From: Thermoprotei archaeon
GTDB taxonomy: Archaea; Thermoproteota; Thermoprotei_A; Sulfolobales; Ignisphaeraceae
NCBI GenBank assembly: GCA_003661905.1
Contig: QMXA01000080.1
Coordinates: 1-5,934 of the forward strand
Length of the DNA: 5,934 bases
Direction of reading: 5' to 3'
Part shown: in pieces, positions 1 through 5,261 of the stretch
Layout: each line of letters opens with the position of its first letter
Position numbering within the stretch: position 1 is the first letter of the stretch
The notes under the pieces: model-generated
Databases searched by the model: none
What the model was told of the DNA's origin: nothing
The model's input: only the letters and a program-made list of their open reading frames with translations
Translations under genes and position numbers: made by a program

Positions 1-253
1 CTATATGAAAGAACGTAGATTCAACAGCATATCTCTTAATTAACTCATCTGATACATACTTCTGTAGCAATGATTTGAATAAGTAGTACCTACTTCTAGC
101 AACAAGAATTCTCTCTAATAATGGTATGAAAACTCCTGTAATGTTAACTCGATGTCTGGATAGAATATTAGCAATTGTCCTTAAACCATGTGTATTGAGT
201 AAATCAATAATTCTATTAACTAAACTCCACAAATCACTCAAGTCTACACCCAA
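1..253 (-). CDS. Partial hypothetical protein, runs off left edge
   Basis: An open frame of 84 codons without a stop continues past the left edge of the window. I do not recognise the family. It reads like real protein: basic and Leu/Ile-rich with no low complexity, beginning LGVDLSDLWSLVNRIIDLL and later containing FIPLLERILVARSRYYLFK, so it is probably mostly helical with no obvious membrane segment. The frame opens after a TAA at 275-277 and has no ATG or GTG, so the only plausible early start is TTG at 253, with a weak AGG at 260-262 just upstream. An AT-rich TTTTAATTAA at 271-280 could be a TATA box placing a near-leaderless start at about 250. It may instead be the remnant of a gene that lost its 5' end. 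It is on the same strand as the toxin genes and 209 nt downstream of them. Both the gene call and the start are uncertain. Confidence 0.4.
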   Translation of the reverse strand, partial: MGVDLSDLWSLVNRIIDLLNTHGLRTIANILSRHRVNITGVFIPLLERILVARSRYYLFKSLLQKYVSDELIKRYAVESTFFHI

Positions 254-462
254 GAATATCCTAGTCCGAGTTAATTAAAAGAAGCTAAGCTTCTGAGTAA
301 ATTAAGTTAGTTAGGAACCTACAAGACAAGTGAAGTGATATATGGAGTATTATTACAGCTTTATCTTAATAAAGAGCTTCAAATTTAAATTATCTAAAAT
401 TCACTAATGTTTAACAATATAGATCCATAATCGAAGCTTTACGTAGCGATGGGGAATGTGCT
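254..462. other. Intergenic region left of the first toxin gene
   Basis: This AT-rich stretch has no coding frame that I can support. It holds two small inverted repeats. One is AGAAGC-TAA-GCTTCT at 280-294, 26 nt upstream of the putative TTG start of the left-edge frame. The other is CTTTAT-CTTA-ATAAAG at 359-374, about 90 nt past the stop of the PIN toxin gene. Either could be a weak hairpin, but neither has a clear run of T after it on the minus strand. No tRNA-like or C/D-box-like element was found. Confidence 0.4.
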
Positions 463-867
463 TTATCTTATCCATAGCCTTTTAATTCCTACTCTATCGA
501 AGTCCTCATCCTCAGTTGCTATTGCTTGTAGCCCATAATTCTCTATAGTTGCTACATGAATTGAGTCTGAGGGTTTAAGCTTATACTTAGCCATGTACTC
601 TTTAGCTCTTAAATACTCATTCAATCCTATAGGTAATACATCAATATATGGTAGAACTGCTCTATCTATGAACTCTATAGTGTCTTTTACAGATACTTCG
701 TATTTCCTCTTAGATACGTATATTGTTTCATCTAGAGCTATTATATTGGTATATAGTTCATGGTTTAGTAATAAGTTAAGCCAGAAATCCTCAATAAGCC
801 TAGCTTCTTCCTCAGATACTCTAACATTTAGATATATGAGTAAGCTAGCATCAACAAAAACTTTCAA
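463..867 (-). CDS. vapC: PIN-domain toxin ribonuclease, VapC family
   Basis: This is the toxin of a type II toxin-antitoxin pair. VapC proteins are Mg-dependent endoribonucleases that cut tRNA, rRNA or other RNA in the cytoplasm when free of their antitoxin. The 134 residues cover one complete PIN fold with all acidic positions: D6 in VFVDASLLIYL, E47 in ALDETIYV, D101 in KPSDSIHVATI, and D120/D122 in TEDEDF. The length is normal for the family. The start is TTG at 867, inside a TTGA overlap with the antitoxin stop. No other in-frame start keeps D6, and a GAGGAG Shine-Dalgarno lies at 876-881, 8 nt upstream. The overlap implies translational coupling to the AbrB-type antitoxin gene just upstream. 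The family call is firm; the RNA target cannot be read from the sequence. Confidence 0.9.
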   Translation of the reverse strand: MKVFVDASLLIYLNVRVSEEEARLIEDFWLNLLLNHELYTNIIALDETIYVSKRKYEVSVKDTIEFIDRAVLPYIDVLPIGLNEYLRAKEYMAKYKLKPSDSIHVATIENYGLQAIATEDEDFDRVGIKRLWIR

Positions 868-1118
868 TACTCAAACTCCTCTTCTAAATCAACTTTAGCT
901 AAATCCCCTAACTTAGCTTCTCTACCTCCTACTCTTTTTCTCCTCTCTCTAATCCACATTAGAATTTCTCTCGGATCCTCAATTCCTCTTAGTATCAATT
1001 TATCATCTTCAGGCTCCAATATAGCATAACCTCCCTCCTTTATTTTATAAGCTTCTCTGAAGATCTTAGGTATGATAATCTGCCCTTTAGGACCTACCTT
1101 AACCCTAAGTTTAACCAT
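864..1118 (-). CDS. vapB: AbrB-fold antitoxin, VapB family
   Basis: This is the antitoxin partner of the adjacent PIN toxin. Residues 3-46 form a swapped-hairpin AbrB/SpoVT DNA-binding domain with the hallmark VGPKGQIIIPKIFREAYKIK and a glycine turn. Residues 47-84 are a charged tail ending GDLAKVDLEEEFEY, the part that in this family wraps round the toxin. I place the start at ATG 1118 (84 aa) because GGTGA sits 5 nt before it (1124-1128). Upstream in-frame TTG 1130 and GTG 1127 would add four residues but would use the Shine-Dalgarno itself as coding sequence. The gene is first in a two-gene operon and its stop overlaps the toxin start by 4 nt. It probably represses its own promoter, as is usual for the family. 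The inverted repeat at 1131-1158 is a candidate operator. Confidence 0.88.
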   Translation of the reverse strand: MVKLRVKVGPKGQIIIPKIFREAYKIKEGGYAILEPEDDKLILRGIEDPREILMWIRERRKRVGGREAKLGDLAKVDLEEEFEY

Positions 1119-1123
1119 GAGTT

Positions 1124-1128
1124 TCACC
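1124..1128 (-). promoter_or_regulatory. Shine-Dalgarno site that fixes the AbrB antitoxin start
   Basis: GGTGA on the minus strand is separated by 5 nt from ATG 1118. It matches the 3' end of archaeal 16S rRNA and favours this ATG over the TTG and GTG codons 9-12 nt further upstream. Confidence 0.6.
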
Positions 1129-1130
1129 AA

Positions 1131-1160
1131 GTATAACTATTAGATAAACTATTTATACCT
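1131..1160 (-). promoter_or_regulatory. Candidate TATA box and operator of the AbrB/PIN operon
   Basis: On the minus strand GGTATAAATAG (1150-1160) is a good archaeal TATA-box candidate. A transcript start about 26 nt downstream of its centre falls near 1128-1130, giving a very short leader before ATG 1118. The same stretch carries an inverted repeat on the plus strand, GTATAA (1131-1136) and TTATAC (1153-1158), whose right arm overlaps the TATA box. It also holds a smaller ATAAA-TAG-TTTAT repeat inside. Repressor binding here would block promoter recognition, which fits autoregulation by the AbrB antitoxin. The arms are short and AT-rich, so chance cannot be excluded. Confidence 0.45.
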
Positions 1161-1391
1161 TACCGTAAAACTGCTGCTAACTTACGATTAAGGAGAAGTA
1201 CTTAGATCCAGATTAGTTAAATCCATTATGCGCTTTATAGTATGTCATAACTACTTTCTTAAATCATTGGACTTAATATAGAAACTTAGAAAAAGTAGTA
1301 TTAATGAACTGAATTACAGTGATGGGAATATGAAGTATATTGTGCATATCAATGTCTAGTCCGGATCATTATTATTTTACTCAGTACTTAT
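1161..1391. other. Intergenic region between the two toxin-antitoxin modules
   Basis: I find no gene here. The longest plus-strand start-to-stop frame I noticed, from the ATG near 1228, is only 17 codons and has no ribosome binding site. The stretch separates the end of the second toxin gene from the promoter of the first module, and I see no repeat or RNA structure in it that I can name. Confidence 0.4.
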
Positions 1392-1410
1392 TTAGGGCAT
1401 GAAGCCCTAA
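1392..1410 (-). terminator. Hairpin just after the 165-aa PIN toxin gene
   Basis: A perfect 7-bp stem (TTAGGGC and GCCCTAA) with a 5-nt loop begins 15 nt past the toxin stop on the minus strand. It is the most GC-rich stem in this AT-rich intergenic region. It is followed by ATAAGTACTG rather than a clean T-run, so it could be a 3'-end-stabilising hairpin or a weak terminator. Archaeal termination depends mainly on T-tracts, hence the low confidence. Confidence 0.3.
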
Positions 1411-1424
1411 GACATATGTTTACA

Positions 1425-1922
1425 TTATTTAATTAGTTGTATATCTATATCTATTGTTCTTTTCACTACTTCTTCTCTTTTCTTGAAGTCTTCATCTACT
1501 GTTATCAGGGTTCTTACTGCTACTCCCTTCTCCTTCATTAATTTTATATATGCTATGTGTAGTAGGTCTAATGTTTTTAACTTTAGTATTGGTGATAACT
1601 GGATGGTGTTTATTGCTAGTTTATGTACTTTATTGAGTAGTGGTATCTTTACATAACCATTTATACTTTTGTATTGTAGTTTGAATCTTTTGAGAATGTA
1701 TAGTAGTAGTGCTGCAATAGATAGCTCCTTACTCAATCCAAGCATGTTAGCTATACTTGATAAAACTTCATCTCTTCTGGAGATAACACTAGCTAGCTCC
1801 ATAAGCACTAGCTCCGATATCACTTTAGGTTCTTCAGATTCCAGAACTTCTCTAGCAATTCTTTGCCTAGGATCTAGAGAGTCCAGTGCAGCAATAATTA
1901 CACTAGTATCAATATACCTCAT
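1425..1922 (-). CDS. vapC: PIN-domain toxin ribonuclease, VapC-like, long form
   Basis: This is a second PIN-domain toxin, predicted to be a metal-dependent endoribonuclease. All four acidic positions are present: D5 in YIDTSVIIAALD, E42 in VLMELASVISRR, D119 in LKTLDLLHIAYI, and D143 in TVDEDF. At 165 residues it is about 30 longer than its neighbour at 463-867. The extra length lies between E42 and D119, roughly residues 60-110, as a predicted helical and hydrophobic stretch (ALLLYILKRF to LAINTIQLS). That suggests an altered cap over the active site or a different antitoxin interface. The start is ATG 1922, 2 nt after the antitoxin stop, with GGGAGAGG about 7 nt upstream, so the pair is co-transcribed and probably coupled. 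The PIN call is firm; the RNA target is unknown. Confidence 0.88.
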   Translation of the reverse strand: MRYIDTSVIIAALDSLDPRQRIAREVLESEEPKVISELVLMELASVISRRDEVLSSIANMLGLSKELSIAALLLYILKRFKLQYKSINGYVKIPLLNKVHKLAINTIQLSPILKLKTLDLLHIAYIKLMKEKGVAVRTLITVDEDFKKREEVVKRTIDIDIQLIK

Positions 1923-1924
1923 TA

Positions 1925-2185
1925 CTAAAACCTCTCCCTTTCCTTCAAAAACTCCTTCAATACTCCATCAAGCTTTATTGGAATATCCCCAATCTCCTTC
2001 TCCTTCTCAAAGAGCTTATCAACAGCTCTAACAACTTCAACCATACCTCCCAAACTACTAATACCAATCCTTATCAACTCCCTCAAAGCTTCACTTCTAG
2101 ATCTATAAACTCCTAACTTTATCAAAAGATCAATGAATGACAATATCTCATCATCAAGTCTTATAGGTACTACCTGTGTATTCAT
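1925..2185 (-). CDS. vapB: Ribbon-helix-helix antitoxin, VapB/CopG-like
   Basis: This is the antitoxin of the 165-aa PIN toxin that follows 2 nt downstream. Residues 4-10 (QVVPIRL) fit the DNA-contacting beta strand, residues 11-23 (DDEILSFIDLLIK) helix A and residues 30-42 (RSEALRELIRIGI) helix B of a ribbon-helix-helix dimer. The YRSRSEALRELI turn is typical. Residues 48-86 are a charged helical tail expected to bind and inhibit the toxin. The length of 86 aa is normal. The start is ATG 2185, with GGGAG 5 nt upstream. The region directly upstream holds a TATA box and a 16-bp palindrome in operator position, so autorepression by the toxin-antitoxin complex is likely. The call is firm, but the toxin match rests on gene adjacency. 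Confidence 0.88.
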   Translation of the reverse strand: MNTQVVPIRLDDEILSFIDLLIKLGVYRSRSEALRELIRIGISSLGGMVEVVRAVDKLFEKEKEIGDIPIKLDGVLKEFLKERERF

Positions 2186-2200
2186 AATACTCCCAATAAC

Positions 2201-2218
2201 ACGTATACGTATACGTAT
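2201..2218. repeat. Triple ACGTAT repeat and palindrome, candidate antitoxin operator
   Basis: Three head-to-tail ACGTAT units fill this stretch, and 2201-2216 is a perfect 16-bp palindrome. It lies between the TATA box (2216-2223) and the expected transcript start near 2193, and it ends 15 nt before the antitoxin ATG. Ribbon-helix-helix repressors commonly bind short tandem palindromic half-sites cooperatively, so this is a natural operator for the VapB encoded next to it. That role is inference; the repeat itself is plain in the sequence. Confidence 0.65.
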
Positions 2219-2223
2219 ATAAA
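2216..2223 (-). promoter_or_regulatory. TATA box of the ribbon-helix-helix/PIN operon
   Basis: The minus strand reads TTTATATA here, close to the archaeal TATA-box consensus. About 26 nt downstream of its centre the transcript would start near 2193, leaving a leader of about 8 nt that carries GGGAG before ATG 2185. The palindrome at 2201-2216 abuts it. Confidence 0.6.
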
Positions 2224-2542
2224 TACTTACTTCACCAAGAATTCACTTATTTAACTCAATTTGGTAGGAAGATTCATCAATAACCATACTTATAAGTAAT
2301 AAATAACAATCATGAATAATCTTGAAAATGAAACTAAGAACTAATCTAATTACATGTGGAATGAAAATAATTGATTAATTAATACCATTTATAGGAAGTG
2401 ACTAGGTATAGTTCAATACTAAGCTTATGAGCTTATGTGAGTTAAGAAAATCTATGGTGATTTATGCTTAGTTCATTGGCTTGCTTTACGGTCATCTATT
2501 AGGGTTTTTTATTGTGCTGCCTTTTTATGAATTACTTATTTA
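2224..2542. other. Intergenic region between CHR gene and antitoxin promoter
   Basis: No gene is supported here: plus-strand ATG frames near 2311 and 2427 stop after 10-14 codons, and I saw no remnant of a second CHR domain on the minus strand. There is an 8-bp tandem duplication, AGCTTATG, at 2422-2437. A T6 run at 2505-2510 reads on the plus strand, where no gene precedes it. I see no tRNA, structured RNA or insertion-sequence end. Confidence 0.45.
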
Positions 2543-3106
2543 TTACCATATTCTAAGTACTCCTAGTAATAGTCCTATTAGTGCTGATATTGATAGTGGG
2601 ATTAGTGGGTGTATTTTGAATACTGACACTGAGACTATCATAAAGATAATTATTGATGCTATTGCTGTTATTTGTGGTATTTTTGGTAGTGTTGTATATA
2701 CTCCCTTTGCCATTGTAATTAGTGCTAGAATTATTAATCCTATAATAGCCGCTTTCAAACCATTCAATACTGCTTGGACAAGTCTATTAGTGATGTAAGC
2801 TGTAAGTGCATAAGCTATTAAAGATACTATTGTGAATGGTGGTAGTATAACAGCTAGAGTAGCTATGAAAGCACCTAATGGACCTGCAAGTTTGAAACCA
2901 ACATAAGTAGCAGCATTAACAGCTACAGGCCCTGGTGTAGAACCAGCTATAGCAACTAAATCTAAATACTCAGACTTAGTCATCCACTTTGCTTCCTCAA
3001 CAATTTCCCTCTCAATAATAGGTAGTATAGCCCAACCACCACCAAAACCAACAATACCAACTTTAAGAAATCTGATAAATAACTCTAAAAGCAGTGGAAG
3101 CCCCAT
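2543..3106 (-). CDS. chrA: Single-domain CHR (chromate transporter family) membrane protein
   Basis: This is an integral membrane protein of 187 aa with one CHR domain. Family members move chromate, or a physiological anion, across the cytoplasmic membrane. Hallmarks are FGGGWAILP at residues 21-29 after a first hydrophobic segment, the amphipathic IIEREIVEEAKWMTKSEYLDL, and STPGPVAVNAATYVG at 56-70. Several membrane segments follow, near 76-104, 108-133, 144-163 and 167-184. I chose ATG 3106, with AGGGTAGGAG just upstream. GTG 3136 would add ten polar residues ahead of the usual family N-terminus and has no ribosome site. Short CHR proteins normally occur as two adjacent genes making an inverted pair. 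Here hisB lies upstream and an antitoxin gene downstream, so the partner is missing from the window. The substrate cannot be inferred. Confidence 0.82.
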   Translation of the reverse strand: MGLPLLLELFIRFLKVGIVGFGGGWAILPIIEREIVEEAKWMTKSEYLDLVAIAGSTPGPVAVNAATYVGFKLAGPLGAFIATLAVILPPFTIVSLIAYALTAYITNRLVQAVLNGLKAAIIGLIILALITMAKGVYTTLPKIPQITAIASIIIFMIVSVSVFKIHPLIPLSISALIGLLLGVLRIW

Positions 3107-3149
3107 AACTCCTACCCTAGACGTTTTTATACACACTATACACAGAATG

Positions 3150-3157
3150 TTATAAAG
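3150..3157 (-). promoter_or_regulatory. Candidate TATA box of the CHR gene
   Basis: The minus strand reads CTTTATAA. A transcript start about 26 nt downstream falls near 3127, giving a leader of about 20 nt before ATG 3106. A second TATA-like GTATAAAAAC at 3123-3132 would instead give a nearly leaderless transcript. Either one suggests the gene is transcribed separately from hisB, whose stop is 154 nt upstream. Confidence 0.4.
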
Positions 3158-3260
3158 ATTTCCAAATTCCTATCATATATTCAAAATGATTGTATCAATG
3201 AATATTGATTTTAGAAATACTTAGAATTTTTAATTTACTATGATTTCAGTGTATGAAGTG

Positions 3261-3899
3261 TTATTCTAATGTACCTTTGATACCTGCAATTCCTCCCTTT
3301 CTCCACTCATTTATCTGGAATGCTTTCTTAATAGCTTCTCCAAGAGCTCTAAACGCTGATTCCCAAGCGTGGTGAGGGTCTTCGCCATGTATTAGGTGTA
3401 TATGTATTGTAGCACCGAACCCCTGTGATAATCCTTCGATGAAAGCTATTAGGTCTCTTGACTTAAGATCTTCAACTGATTCAGTATTTGACCCTCTACA
3501 CATAGTCTGAACAAATGTATTGCTCCTACCTTCAATACTTATAACCGCTAAGGATAGAGCTTCATCAAGTACTGAGAAAGCACTGCCAACACCATTTAAC
3601 CCCCTATCCATTCTCACCTCATAAAGTACTCTAAAAGCTCTTCCTAAAGTGATTCCAGAATCTTCGGCTATGGTATGTGTCAATATTCTCGACTTCAAAC
3701 ACTCCACTACAACACCTATACTCATACATGCAAACCAAGCAAGTTCCTCTATCATATGATCGAGAAAATGCTTACCTGTTGAAATCCTCAATTCCTTCCT
3801 CTCTAGAGATATTTCAGCTAATACCTTTGTCTCAGTCGTAGCTCTAGATACTCTAACGTAATTAGGTGATTTTTCCTCTATGATAACACCTAACTTCAC
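3261..3899 (-). CDS. hisB: Divergent imidazoleglycerol-phosphate dehydratase family protein (HisB)
   Basis: HisB dehydrates imidazole glycerol phosphate to imidazole acetol phosphate in histidine synthesis, as a 24-mer with two Mn ions per site. At 212 aa the fold is recognisable: RATTET (19-24), HFLDHMIEEL (44-53), AEDSGITLG (78-86), LDEALS (111-116), EGR (123-125), ATIHIHLIHG (163-172), DPHHAWESAFRAL (174-186), IKGTL (207-211). Key positions differ, using plant-enzyme numbering recalled from memory. DDHHTxED is reduced to LTHTIAED, leaving one His of H71/H72. H143 of EHFF is Ala152, R97 is Gly103 and S197 is Gly206. The second HHxxE (H176, H177, E180), H48, R125 and K208 remain. The start is GTG 3899; a TAA in frame just upstream excludes an earlier one. 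It follows hisD by 41 nt and is probably in the same operon. Family membership is sure, but normal activity is doubtful. Confidence 0.8.
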   Translation of the reverse strand: MKLGVIIEEKSPNYVRVSRATTETKVLAEISLERKELRISTGKHFLDHMIEELAWFACMSIGVVVECLKSRILTHTIAEDSGITLGRAFRVLYEVRMDRGLNGVGSAFSVLDEALSLAVISIEGRSNTFVQTMCRGSNTESVEDLKSRDLIAFIEGLSQGFGATIHIHLIHGEDPHHAWESAFRALGEAIKKAFQINEWRKGGIAGIKGTLE

Positions 3900-3940
3900 T
3901 ATTTAAAACGCCTCTATTGGTGTCTTGAGGATTTCTTTAT

Positions 3941-5245
3941 TTATTCGAATCTAACTTCTACAGCATTTATGTGTGCACTAAATCCCTCATACTCTGCTAA
4001 TGCTCTTAGAGCATCTCTGAGAGATGCAAGTCCCTCCTTAGTAAGTTTCTCAACAGTTGGTCTTTTCAGAAATACATCAACACTTAAACCCGAAGTCCAC
4101 TTTGCAGTACCTCCAGTTGGTAGTATGGCATTAGGTCCGAGCATGTAGTTTCCTGCTGTGATCGGGGTATATGGTCCAATACATATTGTTCCAGCATTCT
4201 TTATCTTCTTAAGAGTTTCTTCAGGGTCTTTAGTATGAATAACCAGGTGTTCAGGCGCATAGTTATTGACGAAATCTATAGCTTCCTCAATAGTATCTGT
4301 TACTACTATGACACTATATCCCCTTTCAATGGTGCTAGCTATGAATTTCCTACTCTTCTCAGATAATCTCTCATACATCCTCATTATTTCGTCTTTTACG
4401 CGTTTCGCTAACTCTAATGAATCTGTTACTAATACACCTGCCGAATCAGGTCCATGCTCTGCTTCAGAAATGACATCAGCTCCAACAAGTTTTGGATCTG
4501 CGGAGGAATCTGCAATAACCATTCCCTCACTAGGTCCTGCTGGTAAATCTATCTTTACATCTTTCTGTACCAGTAGCTTTGCTGCAGTTACGTAAGGACC
4601 TCCTGGGCCTGCTATTACATCTACTGGCTTAATAGTCTCAGTACCATAAGCTAAAGCTGCAATAGCATGAGCTCCTCCCATTTTGTAAATTTCCTTAACC
4701 CCGCATAGATCAGCCGCAACAATAATAGCATCATAAAGAGTTCCATCCTTTCTAGGAGGACTACAAAGAGCTATACGCTTAACACCAGCTACCTTTGCTG
4801 GTACAGAAGCATGTATAACAATACTTGGGAGAGGATACTTACCTGCTGGAATATATAGCCCAGCACTCTCCACAGGGATAACTAGCCTTCTAGCCTCAAT
4901 ACCAGGACCTATTAATACTCTCTGCTCCTTAGGCAATTGCTCCTTATGGAACTTAGTGAGGTTATTTATTGCAATCTTTATAGCTTCAAGAACCTTTGGA
5001 TCTAGTCTATTGTAAGCATTCTTTATCTCATTCTCCGAGACCCTGATGTCTTCAGCTTTCTCAAATTTAACACCATCAAACTTCTCAATATAATGTAGTA
5101 GAGCCTTATCTCCATTTTTTCTAACATCATTTATGATGGGCCTTATTCTCTCCATAATTTCCTCTAGTTCTTTCTTACCTCTTCTAAGAATGTGACTTAT
5201 TTTTTCTTTAGAAGCTTTCTTAAGTTCTATTATCTCAATTTCCAC
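3941..5245 (-). CDS. hisD: Histidinol dehydrogenase family protein (HisD)
   Basis: HisD oxidises histidinol to histidine in two NAD-dependent steps with a catalytic zinc. The 434 residues are full length, with family motifs throughout: SAGLYIPAGKYPLPS (127-141), YKMGGAHAIAALAYGTE (187-203), IAGPGGPYVTAAK (211-223), DLPAGPSE (233-240), EAEHGPDS (261-268), APEHL (330-334), LPTGGTAKWTSGLSV (375-389), AHINAVEVRF at the C-terminus. The catalytic pair E332/H333, zinc ligands H264 and H425, and E420 are present. Compared with the E. coli enzyme (from memory), ligand Q259 is Glu261, ligand D360 is Asn366, and pocket residue H367 is Ala373. The start is GTG 5245, with GGTGAT 3 nt upstream. It lies 81 nt after livF and 41 nt before hisB. 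A palindrome at 5262-5282 overlaps the likely promoter. The family is certain; the exact substrate is less so. Confidence 0.88.
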   Translation of the reverse strand: MEIEIIELKKASKEKISHILRRGKKELEEIMERIRPIINDVRKNGDKALLHYIEKFDGVKFEKAEDIRVSENEIKNAYNRLDPKVLEAIKIAINNLTKFHKEQLPKEQRVLIGPGIEARRLVIPVESAGLYIPAGKYPLPSIVIHASVPAKVAGVKRIALCSPPRKDGTLYDAIIVAADLCGVKEIYKMGGAHAIAALAYGTETIKPVDVIAGPGGPYVTAAKLLVQKDVKIDLPAGPSEGMVIADSSADPKLVGADVISEAEHGPDSAGVLVTDSLELAKRVKDEIMRMYERLSEKSRKFIASTIERGYSVIVVTDTIEEAIDFVNNYAPEHLVIHTKDPEETLKKIKNAGTICIGPYTPITAGNYMLGPNAILPTGGTAKWTSGLSVDVFLKRPTVEKLTKEGLASLRDALRALAEYEGFSAHINAVEVRFE

Positions 5246-5248
5246 AAT

Positions 5249-5254
5249 ATCACC
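5249..5254 (-). promoter_or_regulatory. Ribosome binding site that fixes the hisD GTG start
   Basis: GGTGAT on the minus strand ends 3 nt before GTG 5245 and is an exact match to the archaeal anti-Shine-Dalgarno. The ATG overlapping its first bases is in another frame that stops after eight codons. Confidence 0.6.
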
Positions 5255-5261
5255 ATTTATC

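Noticed and set aside
593..898. Plus-strand frame of 101 codons opposite the 134-aa PIN toxin gene
   Set aside because: It is antisense to a gene with clear catalytic motifs, its product is Ser/Thr-rich without domains, and it has no ribosome site.
1317..1335. GTGATGG as the C box of a C/D guide RNA
   Set aside because: The box is imperfect and I found no D box or internal C'/D' pair at suitable spacing.
1669..2031. Plus-strand frame of 120 codons opposite the second toxin-antitoxin pair
   Set aside because: It spans the junction of two well-supported minus-strand genes and encodes a Ser-rich shadow sequence.
2422..2437. Tandem AGCTTATG duplication
   Set aside because: Only two 8-bp copies in AT-rich non-coding DNA; probably replication slippage with no role visible.
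2505..2510. T6 run as a terminator
   Set aside because: It reads on the plus strand, where no gene or promoter precedes it.
2481..2798. Plus-strand hydrophobic frame of 105 codons
   Set aside because: Most of it lies antisense to the CHR gene. Its hydrophobicity mirrors the membrane segments on the other strand.
3107..3136. GTG 3136 as the start of the CHR protein
   Set aside because: It adds ten polar residues not expected in the family, has no ribosome site, and overlaps a TATA-like sequence. ATG 3106 fits better.
3194..3220. Small AT-rich inverted repeats (TCAAT/ATTGA) after hisB
   Set aside because: Five-base arms in AT-rich sequence are expected by chance, and no T-tract follows on the minus strand.
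4266..4595. Plus-strand frame of 109 codons inside hisD
   Set aside because: It is antisense to conserved HisD motifs, with no sign of independent coding.
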